In this document: positions 32,266 through 38,007 of the stretch, one piece after another
Position numbering within the stretch: the first letter of the stretch is position 1
Layout of the letters: the number at the start of each line of letters is the position of its first letter
DNA from: Bdellovibrionales bacterium
Lineage (GTDB): Bacteria; Bdellovibrionota; Bdellovibrionia; Bdellovibrionales; JAMPXM01
Length of the DNA: 38,007 nucleotides
Direction of reading: 5' to 3'
NCBI GenBank assembly: GCA_005808505.1
Contig: SYLX01000257.1
Coordinates: forward strand, 1-38,007
The notes under the pieces: generated by a model
The model's input: the letters and a program-made list of their open reading frames with translations, nothing else
What the model was told of the DNA's origin: nothing
Databases searched by the model: none
Made by a program: the position numbers and the translations under genes

Positions 32266-33609
32266 ATGTCAGTCGCCACGCCAAGCGCGAAGTCGCATGA
32301 ACGTGTCACCGGTCGTTGGGTTCGCGATTACGAAATCGCCACCCGAAAAGAATGGGCGGTCTACTATCTCAAGCTCGTTCTCGGCACACCGGTTCCTTGG
32401 CTCATCTGCGCGTACGCTTTCCTCTCTTTCGTCTCGCGCGCCGGCGTTGAGATTGCCGCATGGGCTACCGCGATCCTCACGACTTGCTACATCTTCGTTG
32501 ATCGCTTTAGCTCTTCGCGTGAGTTTTCGTTTTTCCGAGTGGGTGGTGACTTCTTTCTGCTCGGCTACTTGATCGTCGGCATTGTGAGTGCCGCGAACAC
32601 GACCTCGACCGAAGAAGCTTTCGCGTCGCTGAGCGGAGTTCGTTGGGTCTTCTTGGTCTACGCAATCACTTACTGCTGGGAACTCTTCCCCGGATTGAAT
32701 CGAGTTCTTACATTGATGGTGGGAGCAAGTTGCTTAGCCGCCGTTTACGGAATCTGGCAGCACTTCACTGGCGTTGATCTTCTTGCGGGAACGGCGCTGA
32801 CCAACGCTCCGATCCCGGGAAGCGTGTTTTTTCTCTCGACGAGCTTCTTCAACACTCCCGAAGTTTTGGGAACGCTGCTTGCGATGACGCTTCCCTTCCC
32901 CGCCGCAGCTTACTTGCTCGCCGATCGCCGTGACTTGAACTTCGTTCGTTGGACTTCGCTTGCGATCTGCATGCTCTTGCTTCTCGCGATGTTCTGGACG
33001 TACCGCCCTGGCATCTGGATGGCGGCGTTGATCGGCACGATCGTCACGATCCTCATGCAAGGTCGCCAAGTTCTTGGCTTTATCCTTCCGATCATCGGAA
33101 TGTTTGCGGCCGTGATTTTCCTCGCTTACCCGTCGCCCGATGCGATGCTCAACGGCGTCCAAGAGTTCGAAAGTGTCCGCGGCGATCGTCAGCGTCAGCA
33201 GATCAACACTCAAGTCCAGCTCTGGCAGACCGATCAGCAAAGTCTCTGGGTCGGCGTTGGTCGCAAAGCGATGGATGCCGCGAACTACGATCCCGGAACC
33301 GGTAACGTCTACTTCCAAGTTCTCGCGCAAAGTGGACTTTTGGGAGCTGGCTTCTACTTGCTCTTTATTTTGGGTTCACTTCTCGCGACTTACCGGATTT
33401 TCCAAGAGATTCCGCGCACGCACTACTGGCATCGCGTGCTGATCTCAGGAGCCCTAGCCAGCCAGATCGGGTTTCACGTTGCGGGGCTTTACTGGTCAAC
33501 TCTTGCCGAGGGACTCGCGCTGAACCTTTTTGTGTTGGTGATTTCGGCCGCAAGCTACTTGTCCGAGCACTACGGACGCGGCTTGGTTTCCGACGATCAA
33601 TCACTCTAA
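32266..33609 (+). CDS. O-antigen ligase/polymerase-like membrane protein (Wzy_C)
   Basis: The 447-aa protein has about ten to twelve membrane segments from residue 40 to 435. Between them lies a large periplasmic loop (about 285-350: FESVRGDRQRQQINTQVQLW, VGVGRKAMDAANYDPGTGNV) typical of the Wzy_C/WaaL fold, with the conserved arginine and a histidine-containing loop near the C-terminus (RTHYWHRVL, QIGFHVAGLYWS). Such proteins join O-antigen to lipid A core or polymerise repeat units. It closes the glycan cluster. No terminator is visible directly behind it. Confidence 0.85.
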   Translation: MSVATPSAKSHERVTGRWVRDYEIATRKEWAVYYLKLVLGTPVPWLICAYAFLSFVSRAGVEIAAWATAILTTCYIFVDRFSSSREFSFFRVGGDFFLLGYLIVGIVSAANTTSTEEAFASLSGVRWVFLVYAITYCWELFPGLNRVLTLMVGASCLAAVYGIWQHFTGVDLLAGTALTNAPIPGSVFFLSTSFFNTPEVLGTLLAMTLPFPAAAYLLADRRDLNFVRWTSLAICMLLLLAMFWTYRPGIWMAALIGTIVTILMQGRQVLGFILPIIGMFAAVIFLAYPSPDAMLNGVQEFESVRGDRQRQQINTQVQLWQTDQQSLWVGVGRKAMDAANYDPGTGNVYFQVLAQSGLLGAGFYLLFILGSLLATYRIFQEIPRTHYWHRVLISGALASQIGFHVAGLYWSTLAEGLALNLFVLVISAASYLSEHYGRGLVSDDQSL

Positions 33610-33739
33610 AAGTCCGCCCGTAACCACTGAATTGGACCAGTTCAAACAATTTTTGGTGAGAAATCGCATTTTATGCGCCGCATTCGCCACTAACCCTCCG
33701 TTTTACGTGAGGAATTTGGGGTCGGGGCGCAAAAACTCG

Positions 33740-33769
33740 TTGGAAACCCGAAAATCCAGCCTCTATAAT
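33740..33769 (+). promoter_or_regulatory. Sigma70 promoter of the HU/IHF gene
   Basis: -35 TTGGAA (33740-33745), 18-nt spacer, consensus -10 TATAAT (33764-33769). The leader would be about 110 nt, which leaves room for 5'-UTR control. This is the best promoter match in the window. Confidence 0.75.
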
Positions 33770-33886
33770 TTGAATAGTTTCAGACAGTTACCGACGGCAT
33801 TTTGAAGGCCCTTGCGGGAGACGGACGACTCCTGGGTCAACGACTGCGGTGAAGCTGGCGAAGAATGCCGGCAGAGGAAAGCGACG

Positions 33887-34165
33887 ATGACAAAAGCAGA
33901 TCTGATCAACTTGATTTCCGAAAAAGCCGGCATCACTCGCGTCAAAGCGGAAACCGTCGTGAACACCATCTTCGATTCCATGGTCGAAGCTCTCATGCGA
34001 AACGATCGCATCGAGATTCGTGGTTTCGGCTCGTTCGTAAATCGCTACTACGGTGCTTACAAAGGTCGCAATCCCCGCACGGGCGAAGTGATCAACGTTC
34101 AAGAAAAGAAGCTCCCCTTCTTCAAAGTCGGTAAAGAACTCAAAGAAGAGATCAACAAAGGCTAA
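33887..34165 (+). CDS. HU/IHF-family DNA-binding protein
   Basis: This 92-aa nucleoid protein carries the family core: MTKADLINLISEKAGITR at the start, IEIRGFGSFVNRYYGAY and KGRNPRTGEVINV (the DNA-intercalating arm with the conserved Pro), ending FFKVGKELKEEIN. ATG 33887 has GAGGAA upstream; a longer frame to 33812 is rejected. It bends DNA and compacts the nucleoid. The arm is closer to IHF-type than to plain HU, but this is not decisive. Its stop codon overlaps that of the convergent EpmA-like gene. Confidence 0.95.
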   Translation: MTKADLINLISEKAGITRVKAETVVNTIFDSMVEALMRNDRIEIRGFGSFVNRYYGAYKGRNPRTGEVINVQEKKLPFFKVGKELKEEINKG

Positions 34166-35490
34166 TCGGCGCCTCGCTCATCCCTGATCGGAAACGCGCG
34201 CGTTGCCGCGATCTCACTGAGCTCCATCGTTGCCATAAACAATCGATCTAATCCGAGCGCGATTCCGCCAGAAGGCGGAAGACCGTGCTGCAGGCCTCGA
34301 ACGAGGTCTTTGTCGTAAGGAACAGCTCGCTTTCCCAGCTGTTTCTTCTTCTCCCCGTCTTCGAGAAATCGTCGCTCGTTTTCGACGGGATCGTTGAGCT
34401 CATGAAACGCGTTCGCAAGTTCAAGACCGCGCCAGTAAACTTCGAAGCGATCCGCAAAACCGTCGGCACCGATCCTTGAAAGTGCGGCTTGCGAAGGTGG
34501 ATAACCTCTCACTAAGAGTGGACCTTCCATGCCGAGGCCACTTTCAATTTTCTCGATGAAGAGTCGGAGAAAAACTTCATCCCAAGTATCGCTTGGGTCT
34601 AGGCGCACGTTCACTTTTTCCGCGAGAGCCACGAGATCCTCGCGCGAGGTCGTAGCTGATAGCTCAAACCCATCGAAGGCTTGCGCGAAGAGTTCCTTCA
34701 TCGTCGTTCTCTTTAACCCGAATGGAGTTTCCCGAGGGCGAAGGGCCATTTGAACGTGGAGCAGAAGTGCTTCGACGTCGTCGGCAATTCGGTCGAGGGT
34801 TGCGTAAGCGCGGTACCACTCAAGCATTAAAAACTCGGGTTGATGATGACCGCTGAGTTCTCCGTTGCGGAAACAAGTTTTGAATTCAAAAATCTTCGTC
34901 CAACCCAGAACGAGCATTTTCTTTAGGTGAAACTCTGGACTCGTCGGTAAAAAGAGCTCGCGCTTTTGCGAGCCCCACTCCCAGTCAGTCGCGAATGGAT
35001 CAAGAAATGGCTCGGTCCCCGGAGAAGGCACCAACGTTGGGGTCAGAGCTTCGATGAATCCATGGACTTTGAAGTGGCGTCGCACTTCTTCTAAAAACTT
35101 ATCCCAGCTCCTGGAACGCTCGACGTTGAACGATGGATTCGGATGAAACACTTTCTGCGAAGGAGCGAGGAGCAAAACCTTTTGGGCCGTGGGCGCAGCC
35201 TTCTCCCAAGTCAGTTCAAGACAAAGAAGATCGCCCTCGCACAGAAGTTCCGTTTCGAACGGCATGGATTTCCTCTGCTCCCGAAGCCAAGTCGCCTCAT
35301 CCGAAAAGGAGAAGGAAAGCGAAACCCCATCAGATCCCAACGTTCCTCTTTTGCCGTTGAGACTTTCAAGACGACCACAGACCCAGGTGGTTTTCCCTGG
35401 GCGTGCTTCACTTGCGGGCACCCACAGATCGTCTGCTTGGGGATAAGGCAACCAAGACTCGGATAGGAAATCTTCTCTAGAGTTTTTCAC
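34162..35490 (-). CDS. epmA: EpmA/GenX-like lysyl-tRNA synthetase homologue with extra N-terminal domain
   Basis: Residues 120-442 form a class II synthetase core of the EpmA type: GTEPFLDPF (158-166), FLPTSPEFHLKKML, motif 2 FKTCFRNGELSGHHQPEFLM (203-222) with LEWYRAY, and motif 3 GGIALGLDRLFM near the end. EpmA attaches (R)-beta-lysine to elongation factor P. Typical EpmA is about 325 aa and lacks an anticodon-binding domain. Here 120 extra residues with an OB-like run WVCGRLESLNGKRGTLGSDG precede the core. GTG 35490 is chosen as start; longer frames would overlap the divergent gene at 35642. A true but unusual LysRS is a less likely alternative. Confidence 0.75.
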   Translation of the reverse strand: MKNSREDFLSESWLPYPQADDLWVPASEARPGKTTWVCGRLESLNGKRGTLGSDGVSLSFSFSDEATWLREQRKSMPFETELLCEGDLLCLELTWEKAAPTAQKVLLLAPSQKVFHPNPSFNVERSRSWDKFLEEVRRHFKVHGFIEALTPTLVPSPGTEPFLDPFATDWEWGSQKRELFLPTSPEFHLKKMLVLGWTKIFEFKTCFRNGELSGHHQPEFLMLEWYRAYATLDRIADDVEALLLHVQMALRPRETPFGLKRTTMKELFAQAFDGFELSATTSREDLVALAEKVNVRLDPSDTWDEVFLRLFIEKIESGLGMEGPLLVRGYPPSQAALSRIGADGFADRFEVYWRGLELANAFHELNDPVENERRFLEDGEKKKQLGKRAVPYDKDLVRGLQHGLPPSGGIALGLDRLFMATMELSEIAATRAFPIRDERGAD

Positions 35491-35641
35491 TCTCCCCTCG
35501 TAGTGCGCCTCTTCCGAGAAGTGAAGCCCGTTTCCCGAAGGCAGGCGCAACGCATTAACCACGGTTTCACAAGGATAAGACCTCGACTGTAGCCTGGCTT
35601 TCGGGGTAACCCAAATCCGTTCAATCCCGAACGGAGGACCG

Positions 35642-36025
35642 ATGAAAACCGATTTGAATTCTTTGAAGAAAGAATTGGGCCGCCTGACTGACATCAACTA
35701 CTTGAAAAAAGAGATCAACCGCGTTGCGGGCGAAGTGAAAAAGTTCGATGTGCACATCAATCTGACTCCGCAAGCAAAAGGGCGCGTTGAAAAACTTGAA
35801 CGCCGTTTCCGCGACCTCTTGAAGACTTTGGCCGAGCTTCAACAGCAAGTTGACGAGAATCTGGACAAGGTCATGGCGCTTGTTCGTGGAGGCAAATCCG
35901 GAAAATCGACGACCGCGCGCGCTTCAACGAAGAAAGCCAAGACTTCAAAGAAGTCGGCAGGACGTCCAGCTCGCAAGTCCGCAGCGAAGACTTCGAAGAA
36001 AACCGCGAAGAAAGCGGCGAAGTAA
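35642..36025 (+). CDS. Lysine-rich coiled-coil protein with histone H1-like tail
   Basis: The 127-aa protein has a helical coiled-coil part (1-85; LKKELGRLTDINYLKKEINR, VEKLERRFRDLLKTLAELQQ) followed by a very basic Lys/Ala/Ser tail (about 86-127) rich in KKAKTSKKSAGR-type and AAKTSKKTAKKAAK-type segments. The tail resembles eukaryotic H1 and bacterial AlgP/Hc1-type proteins, so nucleic-acid binding is likely. GGAGG lies 4 nt before the ATG. The product may act on the nucleoid together with the HU/IHF protein nearby. Confidence 0.82.
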   Translation: MKTDLNSLKKELGRLTDINYLKKEINRVAGEVKKFDVHINLTPQAKGRVEKLERRFRDLLKTLAELQQQVDENLDKVMALVRGGKSGKSTTARASTKKAKTSKKSAGRPARKSAAKTSKKTAKKAAK

Positions 36026-36065
36026 CCTAGTTGATTCTAGGGCCTTGCCTCTCGATGCGAGGCCC
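36026..36065. repeat. Hairpins behind the lysine-rich gene
   Basis: CCTAG/CTAGG (36026-36030, 36037-36041) and a larger stem GGGCCT/AGGCCC (36040-36045, 36060-36065), which overlap. No T-run follows, so they are weak terminator candidates. Confidence 0.4.
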
Positions 36066-36117
36066 GCTCATGCAGCCACTCAACCACGCCGGTCCGAATC
36101 TGCTCACATGTTAGCTG

Positions 36118-36189
36118 ACGAGTCTGTTAACCAATCTGTTAACGAGTCTGCTTACGAGTCTGCTTACGAGTCTGCCAATGAGTCTGCTA
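36118..36189 (+). repeat. Six tandem 12-bp repeats (minisatellite)
   Basis: Units start at 36118, 36130, 36142, 36154, 36166 and 36178; the core is ACGAGTCTGCTT, with two identical copies in the middle and varied outer copies. Further imperfect copies occur near 36093 and 36199. An ATG at 36108 would read the array as a four-residue repeat (ESAY, ESVN), giving a 44-aa product without a ribosome binding site. The array lies about 80 nt before the cNMP-binding gene and could vary in copy number. Confidence 0.8.
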
Positions 36190-36203
36190 GCAAAAAACTA
36201 ACC

Positions 36204-36231
36204 TTGTCTGCCCGAACGCCCCTGTTATCCT
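36204..36231 (+). promoter_or_regulatory. Possible promoter of the cNMP-binding gene
   Basis: -35 TTGTCT (36204-36209), 16-nt spacer, -10 TATCCT (36226-36231), 39 nt before the ATG. It begins 14 nt behind the 12-bp repeat array, so changes in array length would alter its upstream region. Confidence 0.35.
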
Positions 36232-36270
36232 GTAGATACTAAGTTTCAGGACCATTCGACGAGGGATGCG

Positions 36271-36747
36271 ATGACAGACAACACGGACGAAATCATACCC
36301 GTCGTTTTCTCACCGGGGCAGATTCTCTTTCGCGAGAATGAGCAGAGCTATCATTTCTACATCATTCAAGAGGGCCGCGTTGAGGTTTTCAAAACCGCCC
36401 CGAACGGAACAAAAGTCGTTCTTGCGGTTGTAGCTGAAGGAACATCGATCGGTGAATTCGCGATGATCGATCGTCATCCCCGTTCCGCCACCGCTCAAGC
36501 CATTGACGAAGTTCGTGCCGTAAAAGTCAGCGAAGCCGCCTATGAGAAACTTTTAAACGATCTCCCGGATTGGGCAGTCGCCGTCATGAAAGCTCTCGTT
36601 GAGCGACTTCGCCAGACAAACGAGATTATCCGCAAATCTCAAGTGACCGAAACGGTTAAACGCGAAATCGAAAACGTCGAATACGACACGAATGCGAGCG
36701 CTGTAAAAGATGAATTCGATGACGACGACACTCCGGATTTGACTTAA
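36271..36747 (+). CDS. Cyclic-nucleotide-binding domain protein without DNA-binding domain
   Basis: This 158-aa protein consists of one cNMP-binding domain (about 10-115) with a phosphate-binding cassette GEFAMIDRHPRSATA (61-75), holding the conserved Glu and Arg. Unlike Crp/Fnr it has no helix-turn-helix; the rest is a helix (LVERLRQTNEIIRKSQ) and an acidic tail (DEFDDDDTPDLT). It may be a stand-alone sensor that acts through protein contacts. GAGGGA lies 4 nt before the ATG, and a terminator follows directly. Confidence 0.88.
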   Translation: MTDNTDEIIPVVFSPGQILFRENEQSYHFYIIQEGRVEVFKTAPNGTKVVLAVVAEGTSIGEFAMIDRHPRSATAQAIDEVRAVKVSEAAYEKLLNDLPDWAVAVMKALVERLRQTNEIIRKSQVTETVKREIENVEYDTNASAVKDEFDDDDTPDLT

Positions 36748-36771
36748 GGCCCCTCCTTCGAGGGCCTTTTT
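36746..36771 (+). terminator. Rho-independent terminator of the cNMP-binding gene
   Basis: A 7-bp stem AAGGCCC/GGGCCTT (36746-36752 with 36762-36768), a 9-nt loop, and a T-run to 36771. The stem begins at the last base of the stop codon region. Confidence 0.85.
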
Positions 36772-37019
36772 AAATATATTTAGTTTATCATTCCCTTGGT
36801 TGCGACGCTCTTAGATCGTCAGCCCCGTCTAATTCCTTTTAAACCTAACTCTCAAGACAAACGCAGTTTGCGCAACGCATTCGACCGCTGTTTCGTCGCC
36901 TGTTCTTTCTGCTTAAATCCTCGTCTTCGAACGACAAAGCGAGCACAAAACAACTGTCCCTAAATGCCCTTCCGTGCTAGGTACTTGGGCTCTCACACAG
37001 ACGTGAAAGGACCTCCAAG

Positions 37020-38007
37020 ATGGCGAAATCCCGTCCGTCATTTGCTGAACTTGAAAATCGCTCTGAATTCGTTGCCCGACACATCGGCCCCGGCCCCTCA
37101 GAAGCCCAGGCTATGTTGAAGTCGCTCGGACTCGACTCGCTTGATGCGCTTGTAAACGAAACGGTTCCCGCCCAAATCCTGAATAAAAAAGGATTGGATC
37201 TGGGAGCTTCCGTTACCGAAGCGACGGCGCTCGAAAAAGCACGGCACTTTGCGAATCAAAACCAAGTTTTTAAATCTTTCATCGGCATGGGCTACTACGG
37301 TACGCACACACCGCCGGTGATCTTGCGCAACATCACGGAAAATCCGGGTTGGTACACGGCCTATACGCCTTACCAAGCCGAGATTGCGCAAGGCCGCTTG
37401 GAAGCGATCCTCAACTTCCAAACGATGGTGATGGATCTTACGGGCATGCAGGTCGCAAACGGCTCGCTCCTCGACGAAGCAACAGCCGCTGCCGAAGCCA
37501 TGCACCTCACGCATTCGGTTTCAAAGAAGTCGAACGCAAACCGCATTCTTGTTAGCCGCGACTGCCATCCGCAGACGATCGAAGTTCTCGAGCGTCGCGC
37601 CGAGCCGCTCGGAATCGAAGTTCAGGTCACGTCCCACCAGGATTTCAAGTTCGATGATCAGGTTTTTGCCGCCATCGTTCAGTATCCCGCGACTCAAGGC
37701 GGAATCGAAGATTTCGCCGCCGTCGCCGACAAAGCGCACGCTGCGAAAGCTTACATGGTTGCGTGCAGCGATCTTCTCGCGTTGACGCTGCTTAAGAGCC
37801 CGGGCGAGTGGGGCGCCGACGTGGTCGTCGGCAACTCGCAACGCTTCGGCGTTCCGCTCGGCTTCGGTGGGCCTCACGCAGGCTTCATGGCCACTCGTGA
37901 TGAATTCAAGCGCTCGATCCCAGGCCGCTTGGTCGGCGTTTCGGTCGATGCTGAAAATCGCCCAGCGCTTCGCCTCGCGCTGCAGACTCGTGAGCAACAC
38001 ATCCGCC
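37020..38007 (+). CDS. gcvP: Glycine dehydrogenase (decarboxylating), N-terminal part
   Basis: The first 329 codons are present and the frame runs off the right edge. The sequence [20 protein letters not shown] opens the typical P-protein. Further motifs are [65 protein letters not shown] and [21 protein letters not shown]-protein decarboxylates glycine with PLP and passes the methylamine to lipoylated GcvH. The PLP-binding lysine lies beyond the window. AAAGGA lies about 8 nt before the ATG. gcvT and gcvH are not upstream, and I see no glycine riboswitch in the 250-nt leader region. Confidence 0.96.
   Translation, partial: MAKSRPSFAELENRSEFVARHIGPGPSEAQAMLKSLGLDSLDALVNETVPAQILNKKGLDLGASVTEATALEKARHFANQNQVFKSFIGMGYYGTHTPPVILRNITENPGWYTAYTPYQAEIAQGRLEAILNFQTMVMDLTGMQVANGSLLDEATAAAEAMHLTHSVSKKSNANRILVSRDCHPQTIEVLERRAEPLGIEVQVTSHQDFKFDDQVFAAIVQYPATQGGIEDFAAVADKAHAAKAYMVACSDLLALTLLKSPGEWGADVVVGNSQRFGVPLGFGGPHAGFMATRDEFKRSIPGRLVGVSVDAENRPALRLALQTREQHIR

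Noticed and set aside
35850-36242. 130-codon plus-strand frame through the lysine-rich gene and the 12-bp repeats
   Set aside because: Its first half is an out-of-frame shadow of the lysine-rich protein; only the last 44 codons could be considered, and they lack a ribosome binding site.
36772-37019. Glycine riboswitch expected before gcvP
   Set aside because: None of the conserved aptamer strings is present on the plus strand.
1-38007. tRNA, rRNA, CRISPR array, prophage or IS transposase
   Set aside because: Gaps were scanned for T-arm signatures, regularly spaced repeats and transposase-like frames; none was found. The tandem 12- and 17-bp arrays are contiguous and lack spacers.

Overview
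The window looks like ordinary chromosome of a Gram-negative predatory or predatory-related bacterium, most likely a member of the Bdellovibrionota (inference). The clearest pointer is an FHA-GGDEF protein (15630-16565) whose N-terminal tail and domain order match DgcB of Bdellovibrio. Supporting signs are a TonB-like protein, an AgmX/PglI-type lipoprotein, a PilZ protein, heptose kinase and O-antigen-ligase genes (LPS outer membrane), and many secreted proteins of unknown family. Base composition looks even throughout. I see no phage, IS element, CRISPR array, rRNA or tRNA.

Layout. 1-5000 (minus strand): two short operons. One encodes a 93-aa cytoplasmic protein, a secreted cysteine-free cupredoxin-fold protein and an orphan CpaF/TadA ATPase. 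The other encodes a membrane-anchored protein, a secreted HExxH protein, and then the start of a sensor-like protein cut by the window edge. 5176-7550 (plus): MAPEG protein, RNA methyltransferase, metallophosphoesterase. 7629-10390 (minus): SlyD, PIN-PhoH ATPase, PilZ protein. 10492-13190 (plus): TonB-like protein, outer-membrane barrel, lipoprotein peptidase. 13235-17978 (minus): ECF sigma factor with an overlapping small gene, a structured non-coding stretch, two paralogous four-cysteine secreted proteins, DgcB, and phosphoglucose isomerase. 18373-24880 (minus): phosphoesterase, coiled-coil protein, PfkB kinase, a repeat element, RlmN, lipoprotein, heptose-7-phosphate kinase. 25474-33609 (plus): glutamate dehydrogenase, PQQ-type sugar dehydrogenase, PyrD, MutT, two glycosyltransferases, O-antigen ligase-like protein. 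33887 to the end: HU/IHF, an EpmA-like synthetase homologue (minus), a lysine-rich coiled-coil protein, a cNMP-binding protein, and the start of gcvP.

Functional threads. Cyclic-di-GMP signalling is represented by a cyclase (dgcB) and a PilZ receptor. Envelope building is represented by heptose kinase, glycosyltransferases, ligase, TonB-like and barrel proteins. Several phosphoesterases, an RNA methyltransferase, RlmN, PhoH and EpmA-like protein point to RNA and translation upkeep.

Most notable signals: six genes carry sigma70-like -10 boxes only 7-10 nt before the start codon, suggesting a set of leaderless mRNAs; a 224-bp element with 26-nt inverted ends lies between rlmN and the PfkB gene; a 12-bp minisatellite lies before the cNMP-binding gene; a 400-nt hairpin-rich gap lies behind the sigma factor; and the CpaF ATPase stands apart from any pilus genes. 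I did not find a clear-cut new defence or mobile system.
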